64,000 bases of DNA, taken from Ilyomonas sp965247435. Its GTDB lineage: Bacteria; Bacteroidota; Bacteroidia; Chitinophagales; Chitinophagaceae. The stretch spans positions 1,612,001 to 1,676,000 of the forward strand of contig OZ252019.1 of NCBI GenBank assembly GCA_965247435.1, in the 5' to 3' direction. The notes under the pieces are model-generated. The model did not search any database, was not told where the DNA came from, and saw nothing but the letters and a program-made list of their open reading frames with translations. Position 1 is the stretch's first letter. Every line of letters starts with the position of its first letter. The position numbers and the translations under genes are program-made. Below are positions 14,453 through 22,463 of the stretch, one piece after another.

Positions 14453-15547
14453 ATGAAAAAGTTCGTACAATTATTTGCGCTGTTTTTAATGTTTGTTTTT
14501 CATATCTCTTGTGTTCAAAGCCAAACAGCAGGAAAAAAAAGTATTATCAACCCTGCAGCTAAAGGTGTAGTTGCCTCCCAAGGACCTAAAGGGATAACCC
14601 GGAATATTATACAGGATAGAAAGGGCAACATTTGGATTGCTGCCTTTGATGGTATTTTTCGGTACGATGGAAAGTCTTTTACCAATATTACAGGTAAAGT
14701 AAGTCCGGCCCGTTTTTTCTCTGTTTTGCAAGATAGAAAAGGTAATTTTTGGTTCGGCTCTATCGGCTCCGGTGTTTATTATTACGATGAGAAATCCCTG
14801 CTTGCCGGACAGGCAGGTTTTAAAAATTTCACAATCAGGGAGGGACTTCTTAGTAATGATGTTACAAGCATTTATGAAGACAAAAAAGGCAACATCTGGT
14901 TTGGTGTTTTTGGAGGAGCAAGCTGTTACGATGGAAAGTCCTTCCGAAATTATATCATAGATGGAGATGCTATGAGTGAGGATCGGACCGGGAAAACTTT
15001 TCCGGATAGACGTCCTTTTGAGGTTAATTCTATTATTGAAGACAAAGGGGGCAAGTTTTGGTTTGCTACAAGAGGCAATACCTTTATTTATGATGGAAAA
15101 ACATTTACTATTTTCAGCTATAATGGCAAACCTTTTACGAATGTTCGTTGTATAATCGAAGATAAAAAAAGGAATATCTGGCTTGGCGGACCTGATGGCC
15201 TTTGGCGCTATGACGGCAGCACATTTACCAATTTCACGCTGAAGTTTGTTGGTTATATAATCGAAGATAAAAAAGGCAATATTTTGACAAGCTCAGAAAG
15301 CGCTAATGACCTAAGCAAAGCACTTCCCGGTTATAATACCAATACCCCGCCCTGGGCACTTTCCCGTTATGATGAAAAGTCTTTGTCTGATAAAAAGCCA
15401 GCGGTAACCGAAATAACAAATAAACCAATGATTTTCGGGATTTTAGAAGCGAAGGATGGAAGTATTTGGTTTGGCGATTTCAATGGCGTGCATCGCTATG
15501 ATGGAAATACTATCACAGACTTTAATGGTCAGCAGGGGGAGAAGTAA
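14453..15547 (+). CDS. Secreted two-component-regulator propeller protein
   Basis: 364 residues. N-terminal export signal MKKFVQLFALFLMFVFHISC, with a possible lipobox Cys at residue 20. The rest is made of about seven repeats of the Reg_prop type (for example IIEDKKRNIWLGGPDGLWRY and YDGKSFTNIT), forming blades of a beta-propeller. In hybrid two-component sensors this module is the periplasmic sensor; here no membrane helix, kinase or DNA-binding domain follows, so it is a free-standing propeller. Ligand unknown. Confidence 0.86.
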   Translation: MKKFVQLFALFLMFVFHISCVQSQTAGKKSIINPAAKGVVASQGPKGITRNIIQDRKGNIWIAAFDGIFRYDGKSFTNITGKVSPARFFSVLQDRKGNFWFGSIGSGVYYYDEKSLLAGQAGFKNFTIREGLLSNDVTSIYEDKKGNIWFGVFGGASCYDGKSFRNYIIDGDAMSEDRTGKTFPDRRPFEVNSIIEDKGGKFWFATRGNTFIYDGKTFTIFSYNGKPFTNVRCIIEDKKRNIWLGGPDGLWRYDGSTFTNFTLKFVGYIIEDKKGNILTSSESANDLSKALPGYNTNTPPWALSRYDEKSLSDKKPAVTEITNKPMIFGILEAKDGSIWFGDFNGVHRYDGNTITDFNGQQGEK

Positions 15548-15928
15548 TATGTATAGCCGGCAATTTTAAGATAGAATTATTTCTAAGGCGGTACATTATT
15601 CGGCATCGGCAAGCGGTGTGCATTTTCGCCCGTGTTGGCATTCTTCAGCACAGGTGTCAGACACTTTCCAACAGTTCCGGTGTTCTTCACCAGCACGCTT
15701 TTGTTTTAAAGTGCGTGTTATTGTAAAACAACAACCGGAGTTTTGCTGATTTTTGGGCATTGAAAGCAAGGATTGCTTTAATAAGTGATTACCATTTGGA
15801 CGAGCCTGAAATTTGGCGGTTTGGTGCCGGCATTGGCTGCATTGCATTTTTAATGGCACGTATATCTTGCTACGCCGCGGGCATAAGAAACAACTTTAGA
15901 TTTTCACTCACCCAATCAACAGATCGCT
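15548..15928. other. Gap with a degenerate inverted-repeat element
   Basis: Around 15626-15710, CGCCCGTGTTGGCATTC and GTTCTTCACCAGCACG resemble the left end of the dispersed element, apparently twice, with no good right end. Short open frames exist on both strands here but have poor composition. I see no supported gene. Confidence 0.45.
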
Positions 15929-16378
15929 ATGGTTATTTTAAAAAGAACAGGCGCAGATGATAAAAACTTTGAGCAACTGGCAAAGCTGTTAGACGAAGAA
16001 CTGAAAATACGTGACGGAGAAGAACATGCATTTTATGCACAGCTTAATAAAACAAACACATTAACACACGTAATTGTTGCTTATGATGGAGAGGAAGCGG
16101 TTGGCTGCGGCGCCATAAGAGTTTATAGCGAGGATACCATGGAAGTAAAGCGTATGTATGTAATGGCCGGCAAACGCGGGAGGGGCGTTGCCTCTGTAAT
16201 ATTAGCAGCCCTGGAAAGCTGGTGTAAAGAACTGAACTATACAAAATGCATCCTGGAAACAGGCAAAAATCAGCCGGAAGCCATACGGTTGTATGAAAAA
16301 AATAATTATACCCGCATTGCACCATACGGCAGGTATAAGGTGGCTGCCAACAGTGTATGTTTTGAGAAAATATTTTAA
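15929..16378 (+). CDS. GNAT-family N-acetyltransferase
   Basis: 149 residues with the GNAT core: EAVGCGAIRVYSEDTMEVKRMYV (strands 3-4), the acetyl-CoA loop RGRGVASVILAALESW, and the C-terminal NQPEAIRLYEKNNYTRI. Such enzymes transfer acetyl from acetyl-CoA to an amine; the acceptor cannot be told. It faces the DUF885 gene tail to tail, 36 bp apart, with no clear terminator. Confidence 0.87.
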   Translation: MVILKRTGADDKNFEQLAKLLDEELKIRDGEEHAFYAQLNKTNTLTHVIVAYDGEEAVGCGAIRVYSEDTMEVKRMYVMAGKRGRGVASVILAALESWCKELNYTKCILETGKNQPEAIRLYEKNNYTRIAPYGRYKVAANSVCFEKIF

Positions 16379-16414
16379 TGATCGTATATAGCAGGCATTA
16401 GGCAATACAAAATA

Positions 16415-18175
16415 TCATAACACTTCGTCCCACTTGCTTTGGTCTTTCAGCAGTAATTTACGTAAGAGTTTTATTGGCGGCATACCATTGTCCAGCATAG
16501 CATCGTGAAACTTTTGTAAAGAAAAATTGCTGCCTTCCTGCTGCTCATAATCGTGGCGCAACTTTAATATTTCCAGCTTGCCTACCGTATAAAAAAGGTA
16601 GCCGGGATCGAACGTGCCGCGCAATGCTTCCTGGTAAGACGGCTTCTCGCCCTGGTACCAGTTGTCCATTAAAAATTTGGTGGCTTCGGCTAAATTCATG
16701 CCCTCACAGTGCGTTTTTATAGATACGCATAACCGGCAAATACGCAGCAGCGCATCACCGGACTGCGCCAGCCTGTACCTCGCCGCTGTTATCGAATCTT
16801 TGCCATTGTTGCCAAAGCCTTCCTCCATCATCATCTTCTCGCAATAGTGCGCCCAGCCTTCTATGTAGGCGTAAGAGCCGAATATTTTTTGCACATCCGT
16901 AGCCTTGGAAGCATTAAGGTGCAGAAACTGGGTGTAGTGCCCCGGATAAGCTTCGTGTATCGTGATATTATCGGTGGTGTAATAATCGAATTGCGAAAGC
17001 CAGTCTTCTTTTTGTTTGGCAGTCCAGGATGCGTTAACGGGTGTAATGTAATAGTACGACTCTGTTGCTTTTTTCTCAAACGGGCCTGCCACATCCATCG
17101 AAGCGGTACTGGTAGCGCGGGCATATTCCGGTGTTTCTTTTACCTGCACCCGCACCTCGCTCGGCATCGTGCATATTTTTTTATCAATTACAAACTGGCG
17201 GATATTTTCAAGATGAATGCGCGCAGTAGGAATTAAGCTATCTGCTACAGGATGGCTTTTTTGCATTTCGTGCAGTACATCCACCGGCTTTTTATTGGGG
17301 TCAATTATTTTAGCAGCCGCGTTAAAGCGCGCCTGTTCCTGTTTTAATTCCTCCAACCCGATGGCTAATATTTTTTCGGGTGAAAGCGTTATCATTTCGT
17401 TATTCAGCAGCATTTTTTTATAGTTCGCTTCGCCGATTGCATAGTTGTTGTTGGCTTTTGGAAGCTTATCTTTTTCCAGCCAGCCAATAAAATTGTTGTA
17501 GGCTGCTATTGCGCCGTCGTTTGCCGTTTTGAAAGCGGCCATCAGGGTATCGTTTTTTATATCTTTCAACGCAGTTAACAGGTCGCCTTTCAAAAAGCCG
17601 GCGTTTCCTTTGGCAATATCTATAGCTGTTTCTATATAAGGTTTAGGTAATGAGTCTTCGAGGTTTTCTTTTGCATCTGCAAACAGGCCGGGCAGCGCAT
17701 TTTCGGTGGCAATTACATAACGCACACGCGCTTCCGGCGGCGCATAGTTTCTTTTGATATAGGTATTGATGTCTATGGCGCCGGCATAGGTCATAGGGTT
17801 ATGAGTATAAGTTTTCACGTCTTCAAAAGTATAGATCTCGTTTTTTACAGCCGACCGCAGAATAAGGTAATCGTATAAGACAGCGCTGCTTAATTTGGCA
17901 GTGTCCAGCGCTGCAAACAGGCTATCAAAATTTTTTAGCCGGCTAAGTTCGCCTTTCAGCGATGCTTTGCTGTAGTCGGTTGTCTTGCCATCGTACTCAT
18001 GAAAGCCAAGCGCTACTGCGCTTAGCGGCCGCCAGGCAAGATAACCCAGGAGATAGTTTTTAGCCAACTGCTGGTAACTGCTGTCGGTGTTTGCCGTCTG
18101 TGTTGTTTGGTTGCTATTATTGTTGCAGCTTAAGATAAGAAACAAAAACGAACAGGAAAGAAATGCATTTTTCAT
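16415..18175 (-). CDS. DUF885 lipoprotein, putative metallopeptidase
   Basis: 586 residues, the usual length for DUF885. Lipoprotein signal MKNAFLSCSFLFLILSCNNN (lipobox I-L-S-C). The conserved motif HEAYPGHYTQFLH gives a HExxxH-like metal site, and EGWAHYCEKMMMEEGF supplies a likely downstream Glu. The family is largely helical and is related to carboxypeptidase-like metalloproteins; several members are annotated as peptidases without proof. It is probably held on the periplasmic face of a membrane. Transcribed divergently from the sirtuin gene. Confidence 0.87.
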   Translation of the reverse strand: MKNAFLSCSFLFLILSCNNNSNQTTQTANTDSSYQQLAKNYLLGYLAWRPLSAVALGFHEYDGKTTDYSKASLKGELSRLKNFDSLFAALDTAKLSSAVLYDYLILRSAVKNEIYTFEDVKTYTHNPMTYAGAIDINTYIKRNYAPPEARVRYVIATENALPGLFADAKENLEDSLPKPYIETAIDIAKGNAGFLKGDLLTALKDIKNDTLMAAFKTANDGAIAAYNNFIGWLEKDKLPKANNNYAIGEANYKKMLLNNEMITLSPEKILAIGLEELKQEQARFNAAAKIIDPNKKPVDVLHEMQKSHPVADSLIPTARIHLENIRQFVIDKKICTMPSEVRVQVKETPEYARATSTASMDVAGPFEKKATESYYYITPVNASWTAKQKEDWLSQFDYYTTDNITIHEAYPGHYTQFLHLNASKATDVQKIFGSYAYIEGWAHYCEKMMMEEGFGNNGKDSITAARYRLAQSGDALLRICRLCVSIKTHCEGMNLAEATKFLMDNWYQGEKPSYQEALRGTFDPGYLFYTVGKLEILKLRHDYEQQEGSNFSLQKFHDAMLDNGMPPIKLLRKLLLKDQSKWDEVL

Positions 18176-18323
18176 CGGGTACAGTTTGTAAATACTAAAA
18201 GTAAAACTAAGCGGCTGATGCTGAAAAAGTAAAGTTCTTTTTTTATAACAGGAAGTGTGATTTTTTTATCTTTTCTTGCTGCCTTTGTATAAAATAGTAA
18301 ATACCTTGGGCAAAAAAGGCAAG

Positions 18324-19019
18324 ATGAATAAGCAACGATTGGTAATACTTACCGGTGCGGGCATAAGTGCAGAAAGCGGGTTAAAAACATTTCGCGACAG
18401 TGATGGATTGTGGGAAGGATACAATATTGAAGATGTGGCTACGCCGCGGGCCTGGAAAAAAGATCCGGCCCTGGTGCTGGAGTTTTATAATATGCGGCGG
18501 CGTGATGTAGCCAGGGCCGCGCCCAATGCCGCACACAAAGCGCTGGCAGCATTGGAAAAAGATTTTGAGGTGCATATCATTACCCAAAACATAGACGACC
18601 TGCACGAGCGTGCTGGCAGCAGCAACGTATTGCATTTGCATGGCGAGATATTCAAGATGCGCAGCGAGAAGAACGAAGCATTGGTATATGATATACGGGA
18701 AGAAATTTTAGCAGGGCACGTAGCAGCAGATGGTGCGCAACTGCGGCCGCATATTGTATGGTTTGAAGAAGCCGTGCCTATGATAGAGGTGGCGGCAGGC
18801 ATTGCAGCGTCGGCAGATATTTTTGTAGTTATCGGTACATCGCTGGTGGTATATCCGGCGGCAGGGCTGGTGCATTATGTAGCGCCTTTTGTACCCAAGT
18901 TTATATTGGATAAAAATATTCCACAAGTGCCCCCTCTAAAAAACCTTACAGTGATAGAGAAGCCGGCAACCGAAGGCGTAAAAGATTTACAACTGCTGCT
19001 GCACAAGTTGAAAAGCTAA
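18324..19019 (+). CDS. cobB: Sir2-family NAD-dependent deacylase, class III-like
   Basis: 231 residues from ATG 18324 (frame open from 18276, but MNKQRLVILTGAGISAESG is the family N-terminus). Motifs: GAGISAESGLKTFRDSDGLW for NAD binding, TQNIDDLHERAG, catalytic His in LHLHGE, and VIGTSLVVYPAAG. EFYNMRRRD holds the Tyr-x-x-Arg pair that in SIRT5 and CobB recognises succinyl and malonyl lysines. The segment after HGE that normally carries four zinc-binding cysteines has none. It removes acyl groups from lysines, using NAD+. Confidence 0.88.
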   Translation: MNKQRLVILTGAGISAESGLKTFRDSDGLWEGYNIEDVATPRAWKKDPALVLEFYNMRRRDVARAAPNAAHKALAALEKDFEVHIITQNIDDLHERAGSSNVLHLHGEIFKMRSEKNEALVYDIREEILAGHVAADGAQLRPHIVWFEEAVPMIEVAAGIAASADIFVVIGTSLVVYPAAGLVHYVAPFVPKFILDKNIPQVPPLKNLTVIEKPATEGVKDLQLLLHKLKS

Positions 19020-19025
19020 GGTGGT

Positions 19026-20522
19026 TTACCATTCTTCTGTAAACTCGATGCCCTGTCTTTTAAGGTCTTCTAACACTGGTTTGTAAATAGCAGGTATAAT
19101 AGGAATATGCAGGCCGCGCTCCTTTATTTTACCTTCCAGGATAAGCTTGGCGGCAATACCTAAAGGCAGGCCAACGGTTTTTGCCATTGCGGTATGTACA
19201 TTATCTTTTCCTTTTACAATCAATGTACTGGTTGCTTTCCGGGTTTTATCGTTTACCGTATATTCTACTTCGTGCAGCATCACTACCATGTCTTTATCAT
19301 TTGCTTCCAAAGGCAGCTTCTGCTCCAGTATAAATTGCAAGACCTCTGCTGCGCTGCATAAGCCCCGGTTTATCAGCATATCATCGTCAAGACCTAAAGA
19401 AAATAATTGTTTTAGGGTGAGGTTGGCTTCATGCATTTTACCGGCAACCGTTTCTGCTGCTTTGTCTTTTACATCTTCAATAGCTATCGAGCTTAAGTCG
19501 CCATTGGCATCTACTACTAAAAAATTATCTTTTTCTTCGCCTTCTTCCTTTGCGGTTTCTTCGGTTTCAATAAGTTGGGTAAGCTGCTGCATCAGTTCTT
19601 TTGCTACAGAAAGGCGGCTTAGCAGCATATCGTTAAGCCATTTGTCAAAACCATTTTTTTCAAAATGCTCTTTAAAAAAATCTGCAATACTCATCCCGTC
19701 GGTTTCGTACTGCTTTTCTTCGTCCGTTAGTTTTAAATCAATGATGTTTTTCCAGCCAAAACAATAGTCGGGATGCCTCAATGTAGTGCGTATAAATGTA
19801 TGTGCAGCTTCTAAATTGTATAACGATTGGTACTGCAACGAATCTCTGTTGGGATAACAGGCATAGCTGCCAAGCTGTGGAATATGTACGGGGCGATTAT
19901 TAGTAAACAAATCGGGGTAGCCTGTATGTATTACCTGGTCATTCTCTTTGTAAACAGCGCCGCTTTTGCCTGCAACAACGATATTGCGTGGGTTCCAGCT
20001 TATTTTGTAATGCCATGGATTATCATCGCTTTCGGGTGCTACTAATCCGCCGCAGTGCGATTTGAAGGAAGTAACTGTGCCGCCCTGCGATTGTATGGCG
20101 TGAATCATTTGCATAGCGCTCATGTGGTCTATGCCGGGATCGAGTCCCATTTCGCAAAGAAAGAGTAAGTTTCTATGTTTAATATCATCCCGGAGTTGCT
20201 GCAGTTGCTCATCTACATAAGAGGCGGTAAGTAAATGCTTATGAAAAAGAATGCAATCAAGGGCTATCAAATAATGAAGTGCGGGTGGCATAAGCGAGAT
20301 AACCACATCTGCCTGCTGTATCAGTTCTTTTCGCTGCTGCTCGTGCTCTATGTTTAACTGTACCGGCTTTACAAGCGGATGCCTGCCTGTTTTTTGTTTT
20401 ACTGTTTTCAGATTGCTGTCTGCAACGATAATACTCCAGCTTTTTTCGGTTGCTAACTGTTTCAGGTAATCTATCAAAACAGTAGCAGACTTGCCTGCGC
20501 CGAATAAAACAATGCATTTCAT
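19026..20522 (-). CDS. Saccharopine dehydrogenase-like protein
   Basis: 498 residues. N-terminal Rossmann fold beginning KCIVLFGAGKSATVLIDYL, then the saccharopine dehydrogenase C-terminal domain with LFLCEMGLDPGIDHMSAMQ and FKSHCGGLVAPESDDNPWHYKISWNP. The layout and length match the glutamate-forming saccharopine dehydrogenase half of the lysine-degradation enzyme (LYS9/AASS type), producing aminoadipate semialdehyde. No other lysine-degradation gene is nearby. Ends 7 bp from the convergent sirtuin gene. Confidence 0.85.
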   Translation of the reverse strand: MKCIVLFGAGKSATVLIDYLKQLATEKSWSIIVADSNLKTVKQKTGRHPLVKPVQLNIEHEQQRKELIQQADVVISLMPPALHYLIALDCILFHKHLLTASYVDEQLQQLRDDIKHRNLLFLCEMGLDPGIDHMSAMQMIHAIQSQGGTVTSFKSHCGGLVAPESDDNPWHYKISWNPRNIVVAGKSGAVYKENDQVIHTGYPDLFTNNRPVHIPQLGSYACYPNRDSLQYQSLYNLEAAHTFIRTTLRHPDYCFGWKNIIDLKLTDEEKQYETDGMSIADFFKEHFEKNGFDKWLNDMLLSRLSVAKELMQQLTQLIETEETAKEEGEEKDNFLVVDANGDLSSIAIEDVKDKAAETVAGKMHEANLTLKQLFSLGLDDDMLINRGLCSAAEVLQFILEQKLPLEANDKDMVVMLHEVEYTVNDKTRKATSTLIVKGKDNVHTAMAKTVGLPLGIAAKLILEGKIKERGLHIPIIPAIYKPVLEDLKRQGIEFTEEW

Positions 20523-20566
20523 ACAACTAAAATAGCAGTATGTTGTAAAAGTGCCAATTTAATAAT

Positions 20567-22096
20567 TTAGTCGCCTACGAGGTAAAGCGTCTTTTGTTCG
20601 GCACTTACCAGTGAAACTTTGTAATTAATGGAACGGGCGGTTCTGTTGTCGGGCACACGCACATTTACATTATCGCCGGAGCCGATATTTTTTACATACA
20701 TGGTTTCGCCACGGAGATAGCGGCCGTTGGCAGCATAGTATTGTATGTCAACCACAGCAAGATCTATTGGAAAGTCGGTAATATTTTTTACAGATAATTG
20801 TACGTTCTGTACGCCATTAGTACCGGCAAGATTGCCTAATTTATTAATAGAAACATAATCGCTGATTCTTTTTTTCGGGGCAACCTGCTTTACGGTGGTC
20901 GTTTCTGAAGCCGTTGGAATTTGCAACGGGGCAGCGGTATTAGCCTTTTTTACATCTGTCCAGTTACCGTCTGTCTTTTTATCTTTTACCGAAGCTGGCA
21001 CATCTGTTTTTTTCTGTACGGGGTTAAGTTCCGGCGTTGTATTTTTTTTAACTGCCGGAGCTACAGTTGTAGTTAGCGGCGCTGTATTTTTAGGTATAAC
21101 AACCGGTTGCTTTATGTTACTGCCGGCCGCAGGTGTATCTTTTTTTATTTTTTCCGCAGGCGGCGCAGGCGCGGTAGCTGCGTGCTGATTAGTGTTGCTG
21201 ATTGTATTGTTTATCTCGTTATCCTTGCCTGCAGGTGTTTTTACAGGTGTGTTAACCGGCGGCTGAGTGGTAGCATCAGCCAATGGTTCCGTACTTACAT
21301 TTTGTTGTTTGCCGGTTTCGTCCTGTATTATCTCTGCCTTTTCGGTAACAGGCGTTGCTGTTGTTGAAGTTGGCTGGTCACTATTCTGATTAAGCCTGTA
21401 ACCAGCGTAGCCACCGATAGCCAGCACTATAATGGCAACGGCCGCCATAATATTCTGTTTCGTTGCAGACGCCGTTGTATTTTGTTTTTCGTTTGCCTGT
21501 TTATGTTTGCTTTCTTCAAATCGTTGTTTAATCTCTTCAAACGTTTGTGTTTTCGCAGCGGCAACAGGCTCAGGTTCCTTTTCTTCTCCTTTCCATTCCG
21601 AATACATTTCTTCCCAGTCAGGGCCCGCTACTGCTGCAGGCTTAGCCGGCTCACGCTTTTCTGCATGCGGTTGGGCAGCAACAGGCTCGGCCTTTTGTAC
21701 AGCGGCTACAACCGCCATAATAGGCTGTGGCTGTTCCAGCGCAGTATTGTCTATCATTACTATTTTATCGCCGGAGATGCGAAAGCGTGGCTTTGCAGAT
21801 TTAGGTGCCGGTGCAACGGTAGAAGTAGGCGCAGTTATAGTGGTAATTGGCTTATTATCAGTGGTTTGTTTTTCTTTTCCTTTATAAAAACGGTCGTAAG
21901 GTTGTTCTTCAACTACCGGGGCAATAGATTTAAGGTCTTCTATTTCGGAAGCATACTGCCATGCGCCACCCCTGCCTTCTATCCAAAGCAGGTCGTAAGG
22001 CTTTAATCCCATTTCTTCCAACTGGGCTTTGGTAAAGGGACCGCTTTCTTTATTATTTCGTAGTAAACGGTATTGCATAAAGGCAGGTTTAGTCAT
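20567..22096 (-). CDS. GYF_2 (DUF4339) membrane protein
   Basis: 509 residues from ATG 22096; a TTG at 22111 is possible but less likely. Residues ~7-60 form a GYF_2 domain (YRLLRNNKESGPFTKAQLEEM...WQYASEIEDL), which usually mediates protein contacts. Then comes a long Pro/Ala/Glu linker, one membrane helix (AAVAIIVLAIGGYAGYRL, about residue 225), a Thr/Pro/Lys-rich stretch, and a compact C-terminal domain of ~85 residues starting at ISDYVSINKLGNLAGTNGVQ, likely a beta-sandwich outside the cytoplasm. Role unknown. Confidence 0.8.
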   Translation of the reverse strand: MTKPAFMQYRLLRNNKESGPFTKAQLEEMGLKPYDLLWIEGRGGAWQYASEIEDLKSIAPVVEEQPYDRFYKGKEKQTTDNKPITTITAPTSTVAPAPKSAKPRFRISGDKIVMIDNTALEQPQPIMAVVAAVQKAEPVAAQPHAEKREPAKPAAVAGPDWEEMYSEWKGEEKEPEPVAAAKTQTFEEIKQRFEESKHKQANEKQNTTASATKQNIMAAVAIIVLAIGGYAGYRLNQNSDQPTSTTATPVTEKAEIIQDETGKQQNVSTEPLADATTQPPVNTPVKTPAGKDNEINNTISNTNQHAATAPAPPAEKIKKDTPAAGSNIKQPVVIPKNTAPLTTTVAPAVKKNTTPELNPVQKKTDVPASVKDKKTDGNWTDVKKANTAAPLQIPTASETTTVKQVAPKKRISDYVSINKLGNLAGTNGVQNVQLSVKNITDFPIDLAVVDIQYYAANGRYLRGETMYVKNIGSGDNVNVRVPDNRTARSINYKVSLVSAEQKTLYLVGD

Positions 22097-22463
22097 AGAT
22101 TGAAAGCACAACTTGTAACTTTTATTGTAAAAAATTAGTTATATAAAGGTAAGGTTGAAAAATATTTTTTAGGACTGCTATTTTCAACAAAAGTTTGATT
22201 TTATTTCAAATTAACAATGTACGAAAATTATGTTATGATTGATTTGCTGTCAACGTTTTAGTATTAACTCAGTTTAAAAGGCACAAGCTGTAAAACTGTG
22301 CGGTTGAAATGCTTTACAGTTAAAAGGCCTAATAGCCCTACAGGTTACGCTTTATTATTTTCAAACTGAGCCACTACCAATATTTTTCCGGATACAAAGC
22401 GCTTATGTTCAGAACTATATAAGTTTGCCTGTTCAACTTTTCAAAGAAGTTGTAAAAGCTCCT
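22097..22463. other. AT-rich gap between two - strand genes
   Basis: About 370 bp after the end of uvrA and upstream of the GYF_2 gene. I see no open frame, strong hairpin or repeat. It should contain the uvrA transcript end and the GYF_2 promoter, but neither is distinct. Confidence 0.4.

Noticed and set aside
15596..15859. 87-codon - strand frame with several cysteines
   Set aside because: It covers a degenerate repeat and has no domain or start signal; the Cys pattern is not a known zinc motif.
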